From the NCBI RefSeq assembly GCF_003633685.1, contig NZ_RBKT01000001.1, positions 7,998,001 to 8,062,000 of the forward strand: 64,000 nt of DNA, read 5' to 3'. Position 1 is the first letter of the stretch. Each line of letters starts with the position of its first letter. Made by a program: the position numbers and the translations under genes. Source of the stretch: Micromonospora pisi (GTDB lineage: Bacteria; Actinomycetota; Actinomycetes; Mycobacteriales; Micromonosporaceae). Below the pieces are notes generated by a model. That model was not told where the DNA came from and did no database searches. It saw only the letters and a program-made list of their open reading frames with translations. Of the stretch, positions 17,229-25,813 are shown piece by piece.

Positions 17229-18374
17229 ATGTTCGGACAGATCGGCACGACCACGACCACGACCGCACCGAGCGAGCGCGGGCTGGAGGACCTCGACGCC
17301 GCGGCGCTCGCGTACGCGGCGCGGATCGAGGGCCTGCCGGACGAACGTCGGCAGGAGGCCCGTGACGACCTGGTCCGGTTCGCCCTGCCGTTCGCCGGCC
17401 GGCTGGCCCGCCGATACCGGGGGCGGGGTGAACCGCTGGAGGACCTGGAACAGGTCGCCCGGCTCGGCCTGGTCAACGCCGTCGACCGGTACGACCCGGA
17501 GCGCGGCTCGTTCACCGCGTATGCGGCGATCACCATCGTCGGCGAGATCAAGAGACACTTCCGCGACCGGACCTGGGGCGTGCATGTCCCGCGCCGATTG
17601 CGCGACCTGATCCTCGAGGTGGGGCAGGCGACCGCGGCGCTGACCAGCGAGCTGTCCCGGGCGCCCACGGTGGCGGAACTGTCCGAGCGACTCGAGACCC
17701 CGCAGGAGGAGATCCTCGCGGCGCTCGAATCGGCCGCAGGCTACAGCCCGGCGTCGCTCAACGCGCCCGTCGGCGGGGAGAGTTCGGCCGAGTTCGGCGA
17801 CCTGGTGGGGGAGTCCGACGCCGACCTGGAGTCGGTGGACGACCGGGTGACGGTCAGCGGACTGCTCGGCCGGCTGCCCTGGCGCGAGCGGCGCATCCTG
17901 GCCATGCGTTTCTACGGCAACCAGACCCAGGCCGAGATCGCCGCCCGGTTCGGCATCTCCCAGATGCACGTCTCCCGGCTGCTCTCCCGCGCCCTCACCT
18001 GGTTGCGGCAGGCGATGCTCGCCGACGCGCCCCCGCCATGGCAGGCCGGCGGCCCGGACCCGGACGCGCCGGAGAGCCGTCTGTCGGTCCGCCAGGCCGG
18101 TGATCGCACCGTCATCGCGATCGGTGGCGAACTCGACCGGGACACGAGCGACCAGCTCCGACGCGCGGTCGTGGAGGCGGTGAGCAGCGGCCAGCCCGCC
18201 GAGGTGGTGGTCGACCTGGTCGACGTCGCGCAACTGGAGCACGGCGGGATCGCCGCGCTGATCGCGGGTCGGGACGCCGCCGCCCGCAGTGGCGTCGCGC
18301 TCAAGCTCACCCGGGCCCAGCCCGGCGTACGCCACTCGCTCGCCACGGCCGGGCTGGCCCCGCTGCACGAATAG
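17229..18374 (+). CDS. SigF/SigB-family RNA polymerase sigma factor fused to a C-terminal STAS domain
   Basis: 381 residues. Sigma region 2 spans about 45-120 (EPLEDLEQVARLGLVNAVDR, GSFTAYAAITIVGEIKRHFR). Region 3 follows, and region 4 with its helix-turn-helix lies at about 213-265 (RLPWRERRILAMRFYGNQTQ, FGISQMHVSRLLSRAL), which is the group 3 stress/sporulation type. Residues 284-381 form an anti-anti-sigma (SpoIIAA/RsbV) STAS domain. The usual phosphoacceptor Ser is replaced: VDVAQLEHGGIAALI places His338 where SpoIIAA has Ser58. So one polypeptide joins a sigma factor and an antagonist of its own class of anti-sigma factor, lacking the switch residue. ATG 17229 follows GGGAGG. Residues 7-12 are six Thr encoded by an ACGACC hexamer repeated three times. 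The remote MEDS-HATPase protein at 49321 is a possible partner. Confidence 0.88.
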   Translation: MFGQIGTTTTTTAPSERGLEDLDAAALAYAARIEGLPDERRQEARDDLVRFALPFAGRLARRYRGRGEPLEDLEQVARLGLVNAVDRYDPERGSFTAYAAITIVGEIKRHFRDRTWGVHVPRRLRDLILEVGQATAALTSELSRAPTVAELSERLETPQEEILAALESAAGYSPASLNAPVGGESSAEFGDLVGESDADLESVDDRVTVSGLLGRLPWRERRILAMRFYGNQTQAEIAARFGISQMHVSRLLSRALTWLRQAMLADAPPPWQAGGPDPDAPESRLSVRQAGDRTVIAIGGELDRDTSDQLRRAVVEAVSSGQPAEVVVDLVDVAQLEHGGIAALIAGRDAAARSGVALKLTRAQPGVRHSLATAGLAPLHE

Positions 18375-18461
18375 CCGCGTCGGCGCCGCCACGTCGCCTT
18401 CCGCCACCGGGGCCCGTCCCCGTTGGTCCCGTGCTGTCCCGTCCCGCCGGCCCACGTCACC

Positions 18462-20468
18462 TCACTCCTCGTCGGCCTCGTCGTCGGACGGGGGACGGCC
18501 GGTACGCCAGCGTTCGCTGCTGGGCCCACCCCGGTCGGCGTCCAGCCGCACGTCCGGCACGCTCGGTTCGAAGTTCGGACGGCGCACCTCGGCCGGCTCC
18601 GGCACCTCGATCGGTCGGGCGCCCGAACGGGGGTCGGGTTGCCAGCGGACCGCTTCGCGGGCACCGTGCGCCCCCTCGGGACTCGACCGTTCCGAGACGT
18701 GGTGCTGCTCGGCGTGCAGCTCGTCCGAGATGTCCTGCGGTGGCTTCGTGGAGCGCTGCGGCAGGTCCCGACCCAGGTCCGCGACGAGCGGACCGTACTT
18801 GGCGTCGAACGCGGGACGTTCGGAGCGGATCCGGGGCATGCGGTCGAAGTTGCGCAGTGGCGGTGGACAGCTTGTCGCCCACTCCAGCGAGTTGCCGAAT
18901 CCCCACGGGTCGTCCACCGTGACCAGCCGTCCGAACCGGTACGACTTCCAGAGGTTGTACATGAAGAAGAGCGTCGAGAAACCCAGGATGAAAGAGCTGA
19001 TCGTGGAGACCATGTTCAGTTCGGTGAAGCCGTCCGTGACGCGGTAGTCGGCGTACCGGCGGGGGAAGCCCTCGTTGCCGAGCCAGTGCTGGACCAGGAA
19101 GGTGCCGTGGAAGCCGATGAACATGGTCCAGAAGTGCAGTTTGCCGAGCCGCTCGTCGAGCATCCGGCCGGTCATCTTCGGGAACCAGAAGTAGACCCCG
19201 CCGAAGGCGGCGAAGACGATGGTGCCGAAGAGCACGTAGTGGAAGTGCGCCACCACGAAGTAGGTGTCCGTGACGTGGAAGTCGACCGGAGGGCTGGCCA
19301 GCAGCACTCCGGTGAGCCCACCGAAAAGGAAGGTCACCAGGAATCCGATGGCGAAGAGCATCGGTGTCTCGAAGGTGATCTGCCCCTTCCACATCGTGCC
19401 GATCCAGTTGAAGAACTTCACCCCGGTCGGCACCGCGATCAGGTAACTGAGCACGCTGAAGAAGGGCAGCAACACCTGTCCGGTACCGAACATGTGGTGC
19501 GCCCAGACCGTCATCGACAGCACCGTGATGGCGATGGTGGCGAAGACGAGGCCCTTGTAACCGAAGATCGGCTTCCGGGCGAAGACCGGGATGATCTCGG
19601 TGATGATGCCGAAGAACGGCAGCGCGACGATGTAGACCTCGGGATGGCCGAAGAACCAGAACAGGTGCTGCCACAGCAGCGGCCCGCCGGTGGCCGGGTC
19701 GTACACGTGCGCATCGAGCCGGCGGTCGGCGTAGAGCGCCAGCAGCGCGGCGGCGAGCAGCGGGAAGACCAGGATCACCAGAACGGCGGTGAACAGGATG
19801 TTCCAGGTGAAGATCGGCATCCGGAACATGGTCATGCCCGGAGCCCGCAGGGTCACGATCGTGGTGATCATGTTGACCGCGCCGAGGATCGTGCCGAGGC
19901 CGGAGAGGACCAGTCCGATGACCCACATGTCCGGCCCGATGCCCGGACTGTGCTGGGACCGGCTCAGCGGGGTGTACGCGGTCCAGCCGAAGTCAGCCGC
20001 CCCGTCCGGGGTGAGGAACCCGATCACCACCAACGAGCCGCCGAGCAGATAGAGCCAGTAGGCGAGGCTGTTCAGCCGGGGGAAGGACACGTCCGGGGCG
20101 CCGATCTGCAGCGGCACCACGTAGTTGGCGAACGCGAAGACCAGCGGGGTCGCGAAGAGCAGCAGCATGATCGTGCCGTGCATGGTGAAGAGCTGGTTGT
20201 ACTGCTCGGTGGAGAGGAACTGCAGTCCGGGCCGGCCCAGCTCGGCGCGGATCAGCATCGCCATCACGCCGCCGACGATGAAGAACCCGAACGACGTGGT
20301 GAGGTAGAGCAGCCCGATCTGCTTCGCGTCGGTGGTGCCCAGCAGCTTGATCAGGTGGCTGCCCCGGATAGCCTGCCGGATCGGCCCGGGGTAGCCGCCG
20401 AAGCGTGCCGGCGCCAGCACGATCGGCCCTCGTTCGCGTTCCGGCTCGGTGGTAACCCGTTTCGGCAT
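18462..20468 (-). CDS. ctaD: Cytochrome c oxidase subunit I, orphan paralogue with long C-terminal tail
   Basis: Catalytic subunit of aa3-type oxidase with 12 membrane helices. Heme a ligands lie in [11 protein letters not shown] and [11 protein letters not shown], the CuB/Tyr site is [11 protein letters not shown] and the CuB His pair is [11 protein letters not shown] 20468 gives 668 residues. The usual end is near [11 protein letters not shown]; about 110 further residues are hydrophilic and acidic (ending SDDEADEE). No other oxidase subunit is nearby, so this is probably a second copy working with subunits encoded elsewhere. A GTTT-N15-GGGTAG promoter lies upstream, suggesting stress-sigma control. 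Confidence 0.93.
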   Translation of the reverse strand: MPKRVTTEPERERGPIVLAPARFGGYPGPIRQAIRGSHLIKLLGTTDAKQIGLLYLTTSFGFFIVGGVMAMLIRAELGRPGLQFLSTEQYNQLFTMHGTIMLLLFATPLVFAFANYVVPLQIGAPDVSFPRLNSLAYWLYLLGGSLVVIGFLTPDGAADFGWTAYTPLSRSQHSPGIGPDMWVIGLVLSGLGTILGAVNMITTIVTLRAPGMTMFRMPIFTWNILFTAVLVILVFPLLAAALLALYADRRLDAHVYDPATGGPLLWQHLFWFFGHPEVYIVALPFFGIITEIIPVFARKPIFGYKGLVFATIAITVLSMTVWAHHMFGTGQVLLPFFSVLSYLIAVPTGVKFFNWIGTMWKGQITFETPMLFAIGFLVTFLFGGLTGVLLASPPVDFHVTDTYFVVAHFHYVLFGTIVFAAFGGVYFWFPKMTGRMLDERLGKLHFWTMFIGFHGTFLVQHWLGNEGFPRRYADYRVTDGFTELNMVSTISSFILGFSTLFFMYNLWKSYRFGRLVTVDDPWGFGNSLEWATSCPPPLRNFDRMPRIRSERPAFDAKYGPLVADLGRDLPQRSTKPPQDISDELHAEQHHVSERSSPEGAHGAREAVRWQPDPRSGARPIEVPEPAEVRRPNFEPSVPDVRLDADRGGPSSERWRTGRPPSDDEADEE

Positions 20469-20509
20469 CCTGCTCACCCCGTCGCGACCCACATAAAGGA
20501 CGGGCGTGG

Positions 20510-20534
20510 CTACCCGGTCTGTGGGGGACGAAAC
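20510..20534 (-). promoter_or_regulatory. Stress-sigma (SigF/SigB-type) promoter for ctaD
   Basis: Reading on the reverse strand, GTTT (20534-20531), 15 bases, then GGGTAG (20515-20510), about 40 bases before the ctaD ATG. This matches the GTTT-N14/16-GGGTA(T/C) class recognised by actinobacterial stress sigmas. Confidence 0.65.
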
Positions 20535-20652
20535 CCGTCAGCCCAGGAAATTTCGGTCTACCGGCTCAGCACGCACCGGTCCGGTCGGATCGGTCGTTCC
20601 GCACGCGATCCGACCCTCCCGACGTGATCCGGCGGATCGGCACCGAACGGGG

Positions 20653-21129
20653 TCACGGTTGCACCGGGGCGCGGGTGGTCAGCAGCCCGAGGCCGAGCAT
20701 GCCGAGACCGAGACCGAGGTGCAGCCAGTCGTCGGCCTGGTCGAGCGGGAGGAAGTTGGCCTCGCTCCGGTGCACGATCACCAGGCCGTAGAGCGACAGC
20801 AGCAGGTAGACCGCGCCGCCGCCGACCAGGAACAGCCGGGACCAGGCCACGGTACGGGCGAGCGCGAGCCCGGCCAGTCCGAACGCCAGGTGTACGAGGT
20901 TGTGCAGCACCGAGACCTGGAACACCCCGAACAGCTGCGCTCCGGAGGCGTGTCCGGCGAACCCGAGACGGTCGTATTCGGTGGTCACACCCGGGATGAA
21001 CCCCAGCACCCCGACCAGCAGGAACACCGCGCCCACGGTCGCCGCCGAGATCCGGACCAGGGCCGGCCGGGACCGCCCCCGACCCGATCCGGACGCTCCG
21101 CCGGTCCCGGCGCGGGACACTCCGGCCAT
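20653..21129 (-). CDS. DUF4383 membrane protein
   Basis: 158 residues with four hydrophobic segments (ATVGAVFLLVGVLGFIPGV, VLHNLVHLAFGLAGLAL, LFLVGGGAVYLLLSLYGLV, WLHLGLGLGMLGLGLL). The conserved pattern of FIPG after helix 1 and HNLVHLAFG in helix 2 matches DUF4383, unknown function, frequent in actinobacteria. The start at 21129 is fixed by GGAGGAGGT six bases upstream. It lies upstream of ctaD on the same strand but separated by a 184-base promoter region. Confidence 0.85.
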   Translation of the reverse strand: MAGVSRAGTGGASGSGRGRSRPALVRISAATVGAVFLLVGVLGFIPGVTTEYDRLGFAGHASGAQLFGVFQVSVLHNLVHLAFGLAGLALARTVAWSRLFLVGGGAVYLLLSLYGLVIVHRSEANFLPLDQADDWLHLGLGLGMLGLGLLTTRAPVQP

Positions 21130-21220
21130 AGCCGTACCTCCTCCGCCGGCCAGCCGGATCCCCGGTCCGGCAGCGGACAAACCTCCCGGTCACCCGGTCA
21201 CCCGTTCTGTGCCGGTCGGG

Positions 21221-22387
21221 TCACGCCGCCTCCAGCACCGGCCCCGACTGCTGGCGGACCCGCTCGTAGAGCTCCACGTAGCGCCGGGCCATCGCCTCCG
21301 GGGTGAACCGGAGCACGGCCTCCCGCCGGCACTCGTCCCGGTCGATCAGCGTGGCGGCGAAGAGCAGGTCGGCGAGTTCGTCCTCGTCCTCGGTGAGCAG
21401 GCCGGTCCGCCCATGCGTGATCAACTCCGGCAGGCAGCCGCGCGCGGTGGCGACCACGGGTGTGCCCAGGGCCAGCGACTCCACCACCGCGGTGCCGCCC
21501 GGCTCCTCCCACCGCAGCGGAAAGAGGGTGGCGCGGGCGCTGGCGACCAGGTCGTCGCGGTCCGCTCCGGCGACCGTGCCGACCCAGCGCACCTGTACGC
21601 CGTCGACATGCGGCGCCACCTGCTCGTACCAGAAGCGCACGTCCGGGTTCTGCCGCGCCTGGTCACCGGCGGCGGCCAGCTCCTCGGGCCGGTGGTACGG
21701 CCCGACCGGCCCGGCCAGCACCAGCGGGAAACCGGCCCGTCGCGCCAGCCGTGCGGCGACGTCCTGCCCCTTGCCCGGGTTGATCCGCCCGAGGACCAGC
21801 ACGTGCTCGCCCGGCTCCGCCGCCGGGCGCCGGTCCGCGTCCACCGCCAGCGGGGTGGCCAGGTGTACGTGCCCGACCGAGTGCGCCCGCAGCGCAGCCG
21901 GCGCCCGGGCGAGCTGCGCGGCGGAGACGCCGTTGACCCGTACCCGCTCCCCGCCGTCGAGCTGTCCGTACAGGTCCGGGTGCTTGCCCAGATCCCAGTG
22001 CAGGGTGTGCAGCACCGGCGGCGCACCCGGGCCCATCGCGGTGAGGGTGGCCAGCCCCACCGCCTCCACATGGTCGTGCACCAGGTCGATGTCGTCGCGT
22101 TCCCGAAGCGCCCGGACCACGCCGCCCAGGTGCGCCTGGGCTATCCCGCACACCTGGTTGTACGGCCGCTGCAAAGCGGAGAACTGCCCGTCGGCGAAGA
22201 CCGACAGCCGCTCGTCCACGTCGAGGGTGCTGCTGCCGACGGAGGCGAGCACCACCCGGACACCGAGCCGGCGCAGCTCGGGCACCAGGGTCGCGACCAC
22301 GTTCTCGATACCGCCGTAGCCCGGCGGTGGGACCGACAGCCACGGCCCGGCGTTCATCAGCACAGTCACCGGCGCCGGGCCGGTCAA
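21221..22387 (-). CDS. Glycosyltransferase family 4
   Basis: 388-residue GT-B retaining transferase: N-terminal PPPGYGGIENVVATLVPELR and LVHDHVEAVGLA, and donor-domain VLVLGRINPGKGQDVAARLA, WVGTVAGADRDDLVASARA, and the E-x7-E-like FPLRWEEPGGTAVVESLALG. The start is TTG 22387, sharing TTGA with the stop of gpgS, so translation is coupled. Following GpgS, it may act on glucosylglycerate-type products or polymethylated polysaccharide primers; that is inference, and the donor is unknown. Confidence 0.8.
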   Translation of the reverse strand: MTGPAPVTVLMNAGPWLSVPPPGYGGIENVVATLVPELRRLGVRVVLASVGSSTLDVDERLSVFADGQFSALQRPYNQVCGIAQAHLGGVVRALRERDDIDLVHDHVEAVGLATLTAMGPGAPPVLHTLHWDLGKHPDLYGQLDGGERVRVNGVSAAQLARAPAALRAHSVGHVHLATPLAVDADRRPAAEPGEHVLVLGRINPGKGQDVAARLARRAGFPLVLAGPVGPYHRPEELAAAGDQARQNPDVRFWYEQVAPHVDGVQVRWVGTVAGADRDDLVASARATLFPLRWEEPGGTAVVESLALGTPVVATARGCLPELITHGRTGLLTEDEDELADLLFAATLIDRDECRREAVLRFTPEAMARRYVELYERVRQQSGPVLEAA

Positions 22388-23406
22388 GGGGAGACCACCT
22401 CACTGCGCCAGCGCCCCATCACGTCCCGGAGCTGGATCAACGGCGGTCGCTCCTGCACCGAGACGTCACTCACCACGATCTCCCGTTCGAGGTTCGGCAA
22501 CGTACCCGCTCCGCCCCGACGGAACTGGGTGAGCAGGGTCGCCGGTGGGGTCTTCGACGCGACCTGACCCTGCCGGTGCAGACGCGACCACGCGGTGAGC
22601 ATGATCTGGGCCGACATCCGGCCGAGCGCCGAGGTGTCCTGGTGGCGGTGCAGGCGCTCGCCGAGGTCGACCTGGGCCAGCGCGTCCAGCCCGACCAGTT
22701 CCAGCAGGTCGATCAGGAGCGCGGTCTCGACCCCGTAGCCGGAGACGAACGGCACCCGTTCCAGCACCTCGCGCCGCCCCGCGTACTCCCCGGCCAGTGG
22801 CTGTACGAAGCCGGCCAGCTCCGGCCAGAAGAGGTTGAACAGCGGTCGGGCCATCAGCTCGGTGACCCGTCCGCCCCCGTCGGGTTCGACGGTGCCCGCC
22901 TCGATCAGCGGGCGGTGGTAGAAGCCCTTGACGAAGGAGACCGACGGGTCGGCCAGCAGCGGGCCGATCAGACCGGTGACAAAATGTGGGCGGAACTCGC
23001 GTAGGTCGGCGTCGACAAAGGCGATGACGTCACCGGTGGCCGCGGCGAGGCCGGCCCAGAGCGCGTCGCCCTTGCCCTCGAGGCGGGGCAGCCCCCGGGT
23101 CACCTCGTCCTGGCTCACCACCCGGGCGCCGGCGGCCGACGCCACGGCGGCGGTCCGGTCCCGGGAGCGGGAGTCGACCACGATCACCTCGTCGACGAGC
23201 GCGACCCGGTCGACCAGGTGTTCCCGGATCGTCGCGACGATCGCTCCTACGGTCGCCTCCTCGTTGAAGGCGGGAATGACCACACTCACCCTGGTGTCGC
23301 CCTTTGTCCGGATGAGGCGATGCGCCGGCCACTGCTCGGCCGAGCCAGTACGGTAGGTGGACCACGCCTCCACCACGGGTGAGACGGTCGTTTGCGAGTG
23401 CCGCAC
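22384..23406 (-). CDS. gpgS: Glucosyl-3-phosphoglycerate synthase
   Basis: A 340-residue GT81/GT-A enzyme that transfers glucose from a nucleotide donor to 3-phosphoglycerate, the first step towards glucosylglycerate and, in mycobacteria, methylglucose lipopolysaccharide. Visible motifs: VSVVIPAFNEEATVG, EVIVVDSRSRDRT, LEGKGDALWAGL, the metal motif FVDADLREF, FVKGFYHRPL, and the GYGVETALLIDLL acceptor region with HRHQDTSALG. The GTG start at 23406 faces the divergent oxidoreductase pair. A GT4 gene is translationally coupled downstream. Confidence 0.93.
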   Translation of the reverse strand: MRHSQTTVSPVVEAWSTYRTGSAEQWPAHRLIRTKGDTRVSVVIPAFNEEATVGAIVATIREHLVDRVALVDEVIVVDSRSRDRTAAVASAAGARVVSQDEVTRGLPRLEGKGDALWAGLAAATGDVIAFVDADLREFRPHFVTGLIGPLLADPSVSFVKGFYHRPLIEAGTVEPDGGGRVTELMARPLFNLFWPELAGFVQPLAGEYAGRREVLERVPFVSGYGVETALLIDLLELVGLDALAQVDLGERLHRHQDTSALGRMSAQIMLTAWSRLHRQGQVASKTPPATLLTQFRRGGAGTLPNLEREIVVSDVSVQERPPLIQLRDVMGRWRSEVVSP

Positions 23407-23611
23407 AGGCCCACCCCCAGGTCACGAGTCGATCGAAGCGGAAGCGTCGGTGGATTTCCCGGAGTGGGACCCGACTAACCGACGCCGTCCTAGCATATTG
23501 ATCACGAAGTTCTGTTATTTCCTGTCTCGTCCGGATGAAGCTTTGATGTCGCGTCCGGCGTGGCAGCAGCCGTCCGATGATGTCACTGAGGTCTGAGCAG
23601 GAGGTCAGCCG
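23407..23611. promoter_or_regulatory. Divergent, AT-richer promoter region between gpgS and the oxidoreductase pair
   Basis: The centre (about 23490-23545) is noticeably AT-rich, with TATGCT on the reverse strand and TAGCAT on the forward strand as overlapping -10 candidates. A 16-codon forward frame (23545-23596) precedes the next gene and could be a leader peptide, but its support is weak. Confidence 0.4.
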
Positions 23612-24637
23612 ATGGGCAGTTGCCGGATCGGGCTGATCGGGGCGGGCAACGTCGCGCAACGACACGCCCGGGTGCTGGCCGGTTTCGCCGACGTACGACT
23701 GGTCGGGGTGACCGACGTCCTGCCGGACGCCTGCCAGCGGCTCGCCGGTCAGCACGACGCCCCCGCGTACCCCGATGTCGCCACCCTGCTCGACGCGGGG
23801 CTGGACGCGGCGTACGTCTGTGTCCCGCCGTTCGCGCACGGCCCGGCCGAGGAGGCGGTGATCGCCGCCGGGCTGCCGATGTTCGTCGAGAAACCGCTCG
23901 CGGCCGACCTGGACACCGCCGAGCGGATCGCCGCACTGGTGGCGGAGCGGGGCGTCCTCACCTCGGTCGGCCACCACTGGCGTTATCTGCCCTTCCTCGA
24001 CCAGGCACGCGACCTGTTGGCCGGTCGGTCGGTACGGATGGTCGGCGGCGCCTGGTTGGACAAGGTGCCGCCGGTGACCTGGTGGAGCCGGCGGGAACTC
24101 TCCGGCGGCCCGGTGGTCGAGCAGGCCGCACACGTCCTCGACCTGCTGCGCTTCTTCGCCGGGGAGGTGATCGAGGTGAGCGCGTACGGCGACGGCGCCC
24201 CACCCGACATCGACGGCGCCGACATCGACTCGGTCACCACCGCGAGCCTGCGGTTCGCCAGCGGGGCGGTCGGCACCCTCGTCTCCGGCTGCACCCTCGA
24301 CTGGAAGCACCGGGCCGGGGTCGAGGTCGTCGCCGACGCGCTGGTGCTGAGCCTCGGCGAAGCGGCGCTCGCCTGGCGGGACGCGACCGGCGAGGGCGTC
24401 ACCGAGGCCGACCCGGAGACCGCTCGGGTCGCGGTGGACCGGGCCTTCGTCGACTCGGTGCGCGGCATCGGCGACGACATCCGGGTTCCCTATCCGGAGG
24501 CGCTGCGGACGCACCGGCTGGCCTGCGCGGTGGCCCAGTCGGCCGCGACCGGCCGGACGGTGCGGCTGGCCCCGGCGGTCGAGGCGCTCGCCACCGCGAC
24601 CCGGTCCACCCGTACCGGGTTCGGGCTCGATGCCTGA
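23612..24637 (+). CDS. Gfo/Idh/MocA family NAD(P)-dependent oxidoreductase
   Basis: 341 residues. The N-terminal Rossmann motif is IGLIGAGNVAQRHARVL, and the signature loop FVEKPLAADLDTAERI contains the conserved EKP. The C-terminal domain carries GGPVVEQAAHVLDLLRFF, where the active-site His is expected. These enzymes oxidise or reduce sugars, inositols or sugar-derived ketones. AGGAGGT lies five bases before the ATG. It overlaps the next gene by eight bases; the pair probably acts on one substrate in sequence. Confidence 0.85.
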   Translation: MGSCRIGLIGAGNVAQRHARVLAGFADVRLVGVTDVLPDACQRLAGQHDAPAYPDVATLLDAGLDAAYVCVPPFAHGPAEEAVIAAGLPMFVEKPLAADLDTAERIAALVAERGVLTSVGHHWRYLPFLDQARDLLAGRSVRMVGGAWLDKVPPVTWWSRRELSGGPVVEQAAHVLDLLRFFAGEVIEVSAYGDGAPPDIDGADIDSVTTASLRFASGAVGTLVSGCTLDWKHRAGVEVVADALVLSLGEAALAWRDATGEGVTEADPETARVAVDRAFVDSVRGIGDDIRVPYPEALRTHRLACAVAQSAATGRTVRLAPAVEALATATRSTRTGFGLDA

Positions 24638-25718
24638 CCGGGTGATCGTGATGCCCGCCCCGGGCGAGGTGACCATCCGCGAGGAGGAGTCGGGACCGGC
24701 CCGACCGGGCACGTTCCGGGTCCGGACCCTCTACACCGGCGTCTCGGCCGGCACCGAGCTGAGCTACCTCAAGGGCAGCAATCCCTACCTGGGCGGGAGC
24801 TGGAACGCCGACCTGGCGCTCTTCCAGCCGGGGGAGGCGACCACGCCGTACCCGGTCACCCGGCTCGGCTACATGGAGGTGGCCCAGGTGACGGAGAGCC
24901 GGACCCCGGCGGTCGCCGAGGGAACGATCGGCGCGATGGCGTACGGGCACCGCACCGGGTACCTGGCCGATCCGCTGGTGGATCGGTTCGTGCCGCTGCC
25001 GGCGGACCTGGACCCGCTGCTCGGCGTCTACGTCGCGCACATGGGCCCGATCTGCGTGAACGGGCTGCTGCACGCCGCCGCCGACCTGTACGGTCCGGAC
25101 GTCCGTACGCTCGCGGACGGCGTCCGTGGCCGCCGGGTGGCGGTGACCGGGGCCGGTGTCGTCGGCGTGCTGACCGCGCTGCTCGCCCACCATCACGGCG
25201 CGGCCTCGGTGGTCGTCGTCGACCCCACCCCGCAGCGGCGGGCGGTCGCCGCCGCGCTCGGTCTGGAGACGCTCGACCCGGACGCGGAGGACCCGGCGGT
25301 GCTGCTCAAGACGCGGTGGGCGCACGGACCCGGTGACCGCGGCGCCGACGTGGTCTTCCAGTGCCGAGGCCAGGGCTCCGCCCTCCGGCTCGGGCTGCGC
25401 CTGCTGCGTCCCCAGGGCACCGTGGTCGACCTGGCGTTCTACCAGTCGGGGGCGGACGAGGTCCGGTTCGGCGAGGAGTTCCACCACAACGGGCTCGTCC
25501 TGCGGTGTGCGCAGATCGGGCGGGTGCCGCGCGGACTCGCCCCGACCTGGGACCGCGAGCGGCTCTCCGGGGAGAGCATGGCGCTGCTGCGGGCGTACGG
25601 GGAACTGGTCGCCCGGCACCTGGTGTCGGCGGTGGTGCCGTTCGAGGAGGGCCCGACGCTCCTGACCGAGCTGGCCACCGGCCGGCGCCAGGAGACGCAG
25701 GTGGTGCTCGCCTGCTGA
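24630..25718 (+). CDS. Medium-chain dehydrogenase/reductase (MDR) family protein
   Basis: 362 residues of the zinc-binding alcohol dehydrogenase superfamily: GVSAGTELSYLKGSNPY at the position of the catalytic-zinc segment, TRLGYMEVAQV, and the Rossmann motif VAVTGAGVVGVLTALLA. The structural-zinc four-cysteine loop is absent and the first catalytic Cys is replaced (TGVSAGTE), so it may be zinc-independent. Its start overlaps the Gfo/Idh stop. Such pairs occur in sugar or cyclitol modification pathways; the substrate is unknown. Confidence 0.78.
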   Translation: MPDRVIVMPAPGEVTIREEESGPARPGTFRVRTLYTGVSAGTELSYLKGSNPYLGGSWNADLALFQPGEATTPYPVTRLGYMEVAQVTESRTPAVAEGTIGAMAYGHRTGYLADPLVDRFVPLPADLDPLLGVYVAHMGPICVNGLLHAAADLYGPDVRTLADGVRGRRVAVTGAGVVGVLTALLAHHHGAASVVVVDPTPQRRAVAAALGLETLDPDAEDPAVLLKTRWAHGPGDRGADVVFQCRGQGSALRLGLRLLRPQGTVVDLAFYQSGADEVRFGEEFHHNGLVLRCAQIGRVPRGLAPTWDRERLSGESMALLRAYGELVARHLVSAVVPFEEGPTLLTELATGRRQETQVVLAC

Positions 25719-25801
25719 CCCGCTGCCGGCCGGCGAGGAGGCGGGTGTGCCGGCGGGGAAGCAGCGCGCGTGGCACCGTCCTCGCTCCGTGACTACCCGG
25801 T

Positions 25802-25807
25802 TACGGT
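25802..25807 (+). promoter_or_regulatory. Leaderless -10 element for the ABC exporter
   Basis: TACGGT followed by six bases and the ATG at 25814. No Shine-Dalgarno is present, which fits leaderless translation. Confidence 0.5.
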
Positions 25808-25813
25808 GTGGGC

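Noticed and set aside
18423-20627. 734-codon open frame antisense to ctaD
   Set aside because: Rich in Glu, Asp, Arg and His as expected for the complement of a hydrophobic membrane protein; ctaD is unmistakable on the other strand.
23357-23596. 79-codon forward frame between gpgS and the oxidoreductase
   Set aside because: It overlaps the gpgS start and the promoter region and resembles no protein; only its last 16 codons might be a leader.
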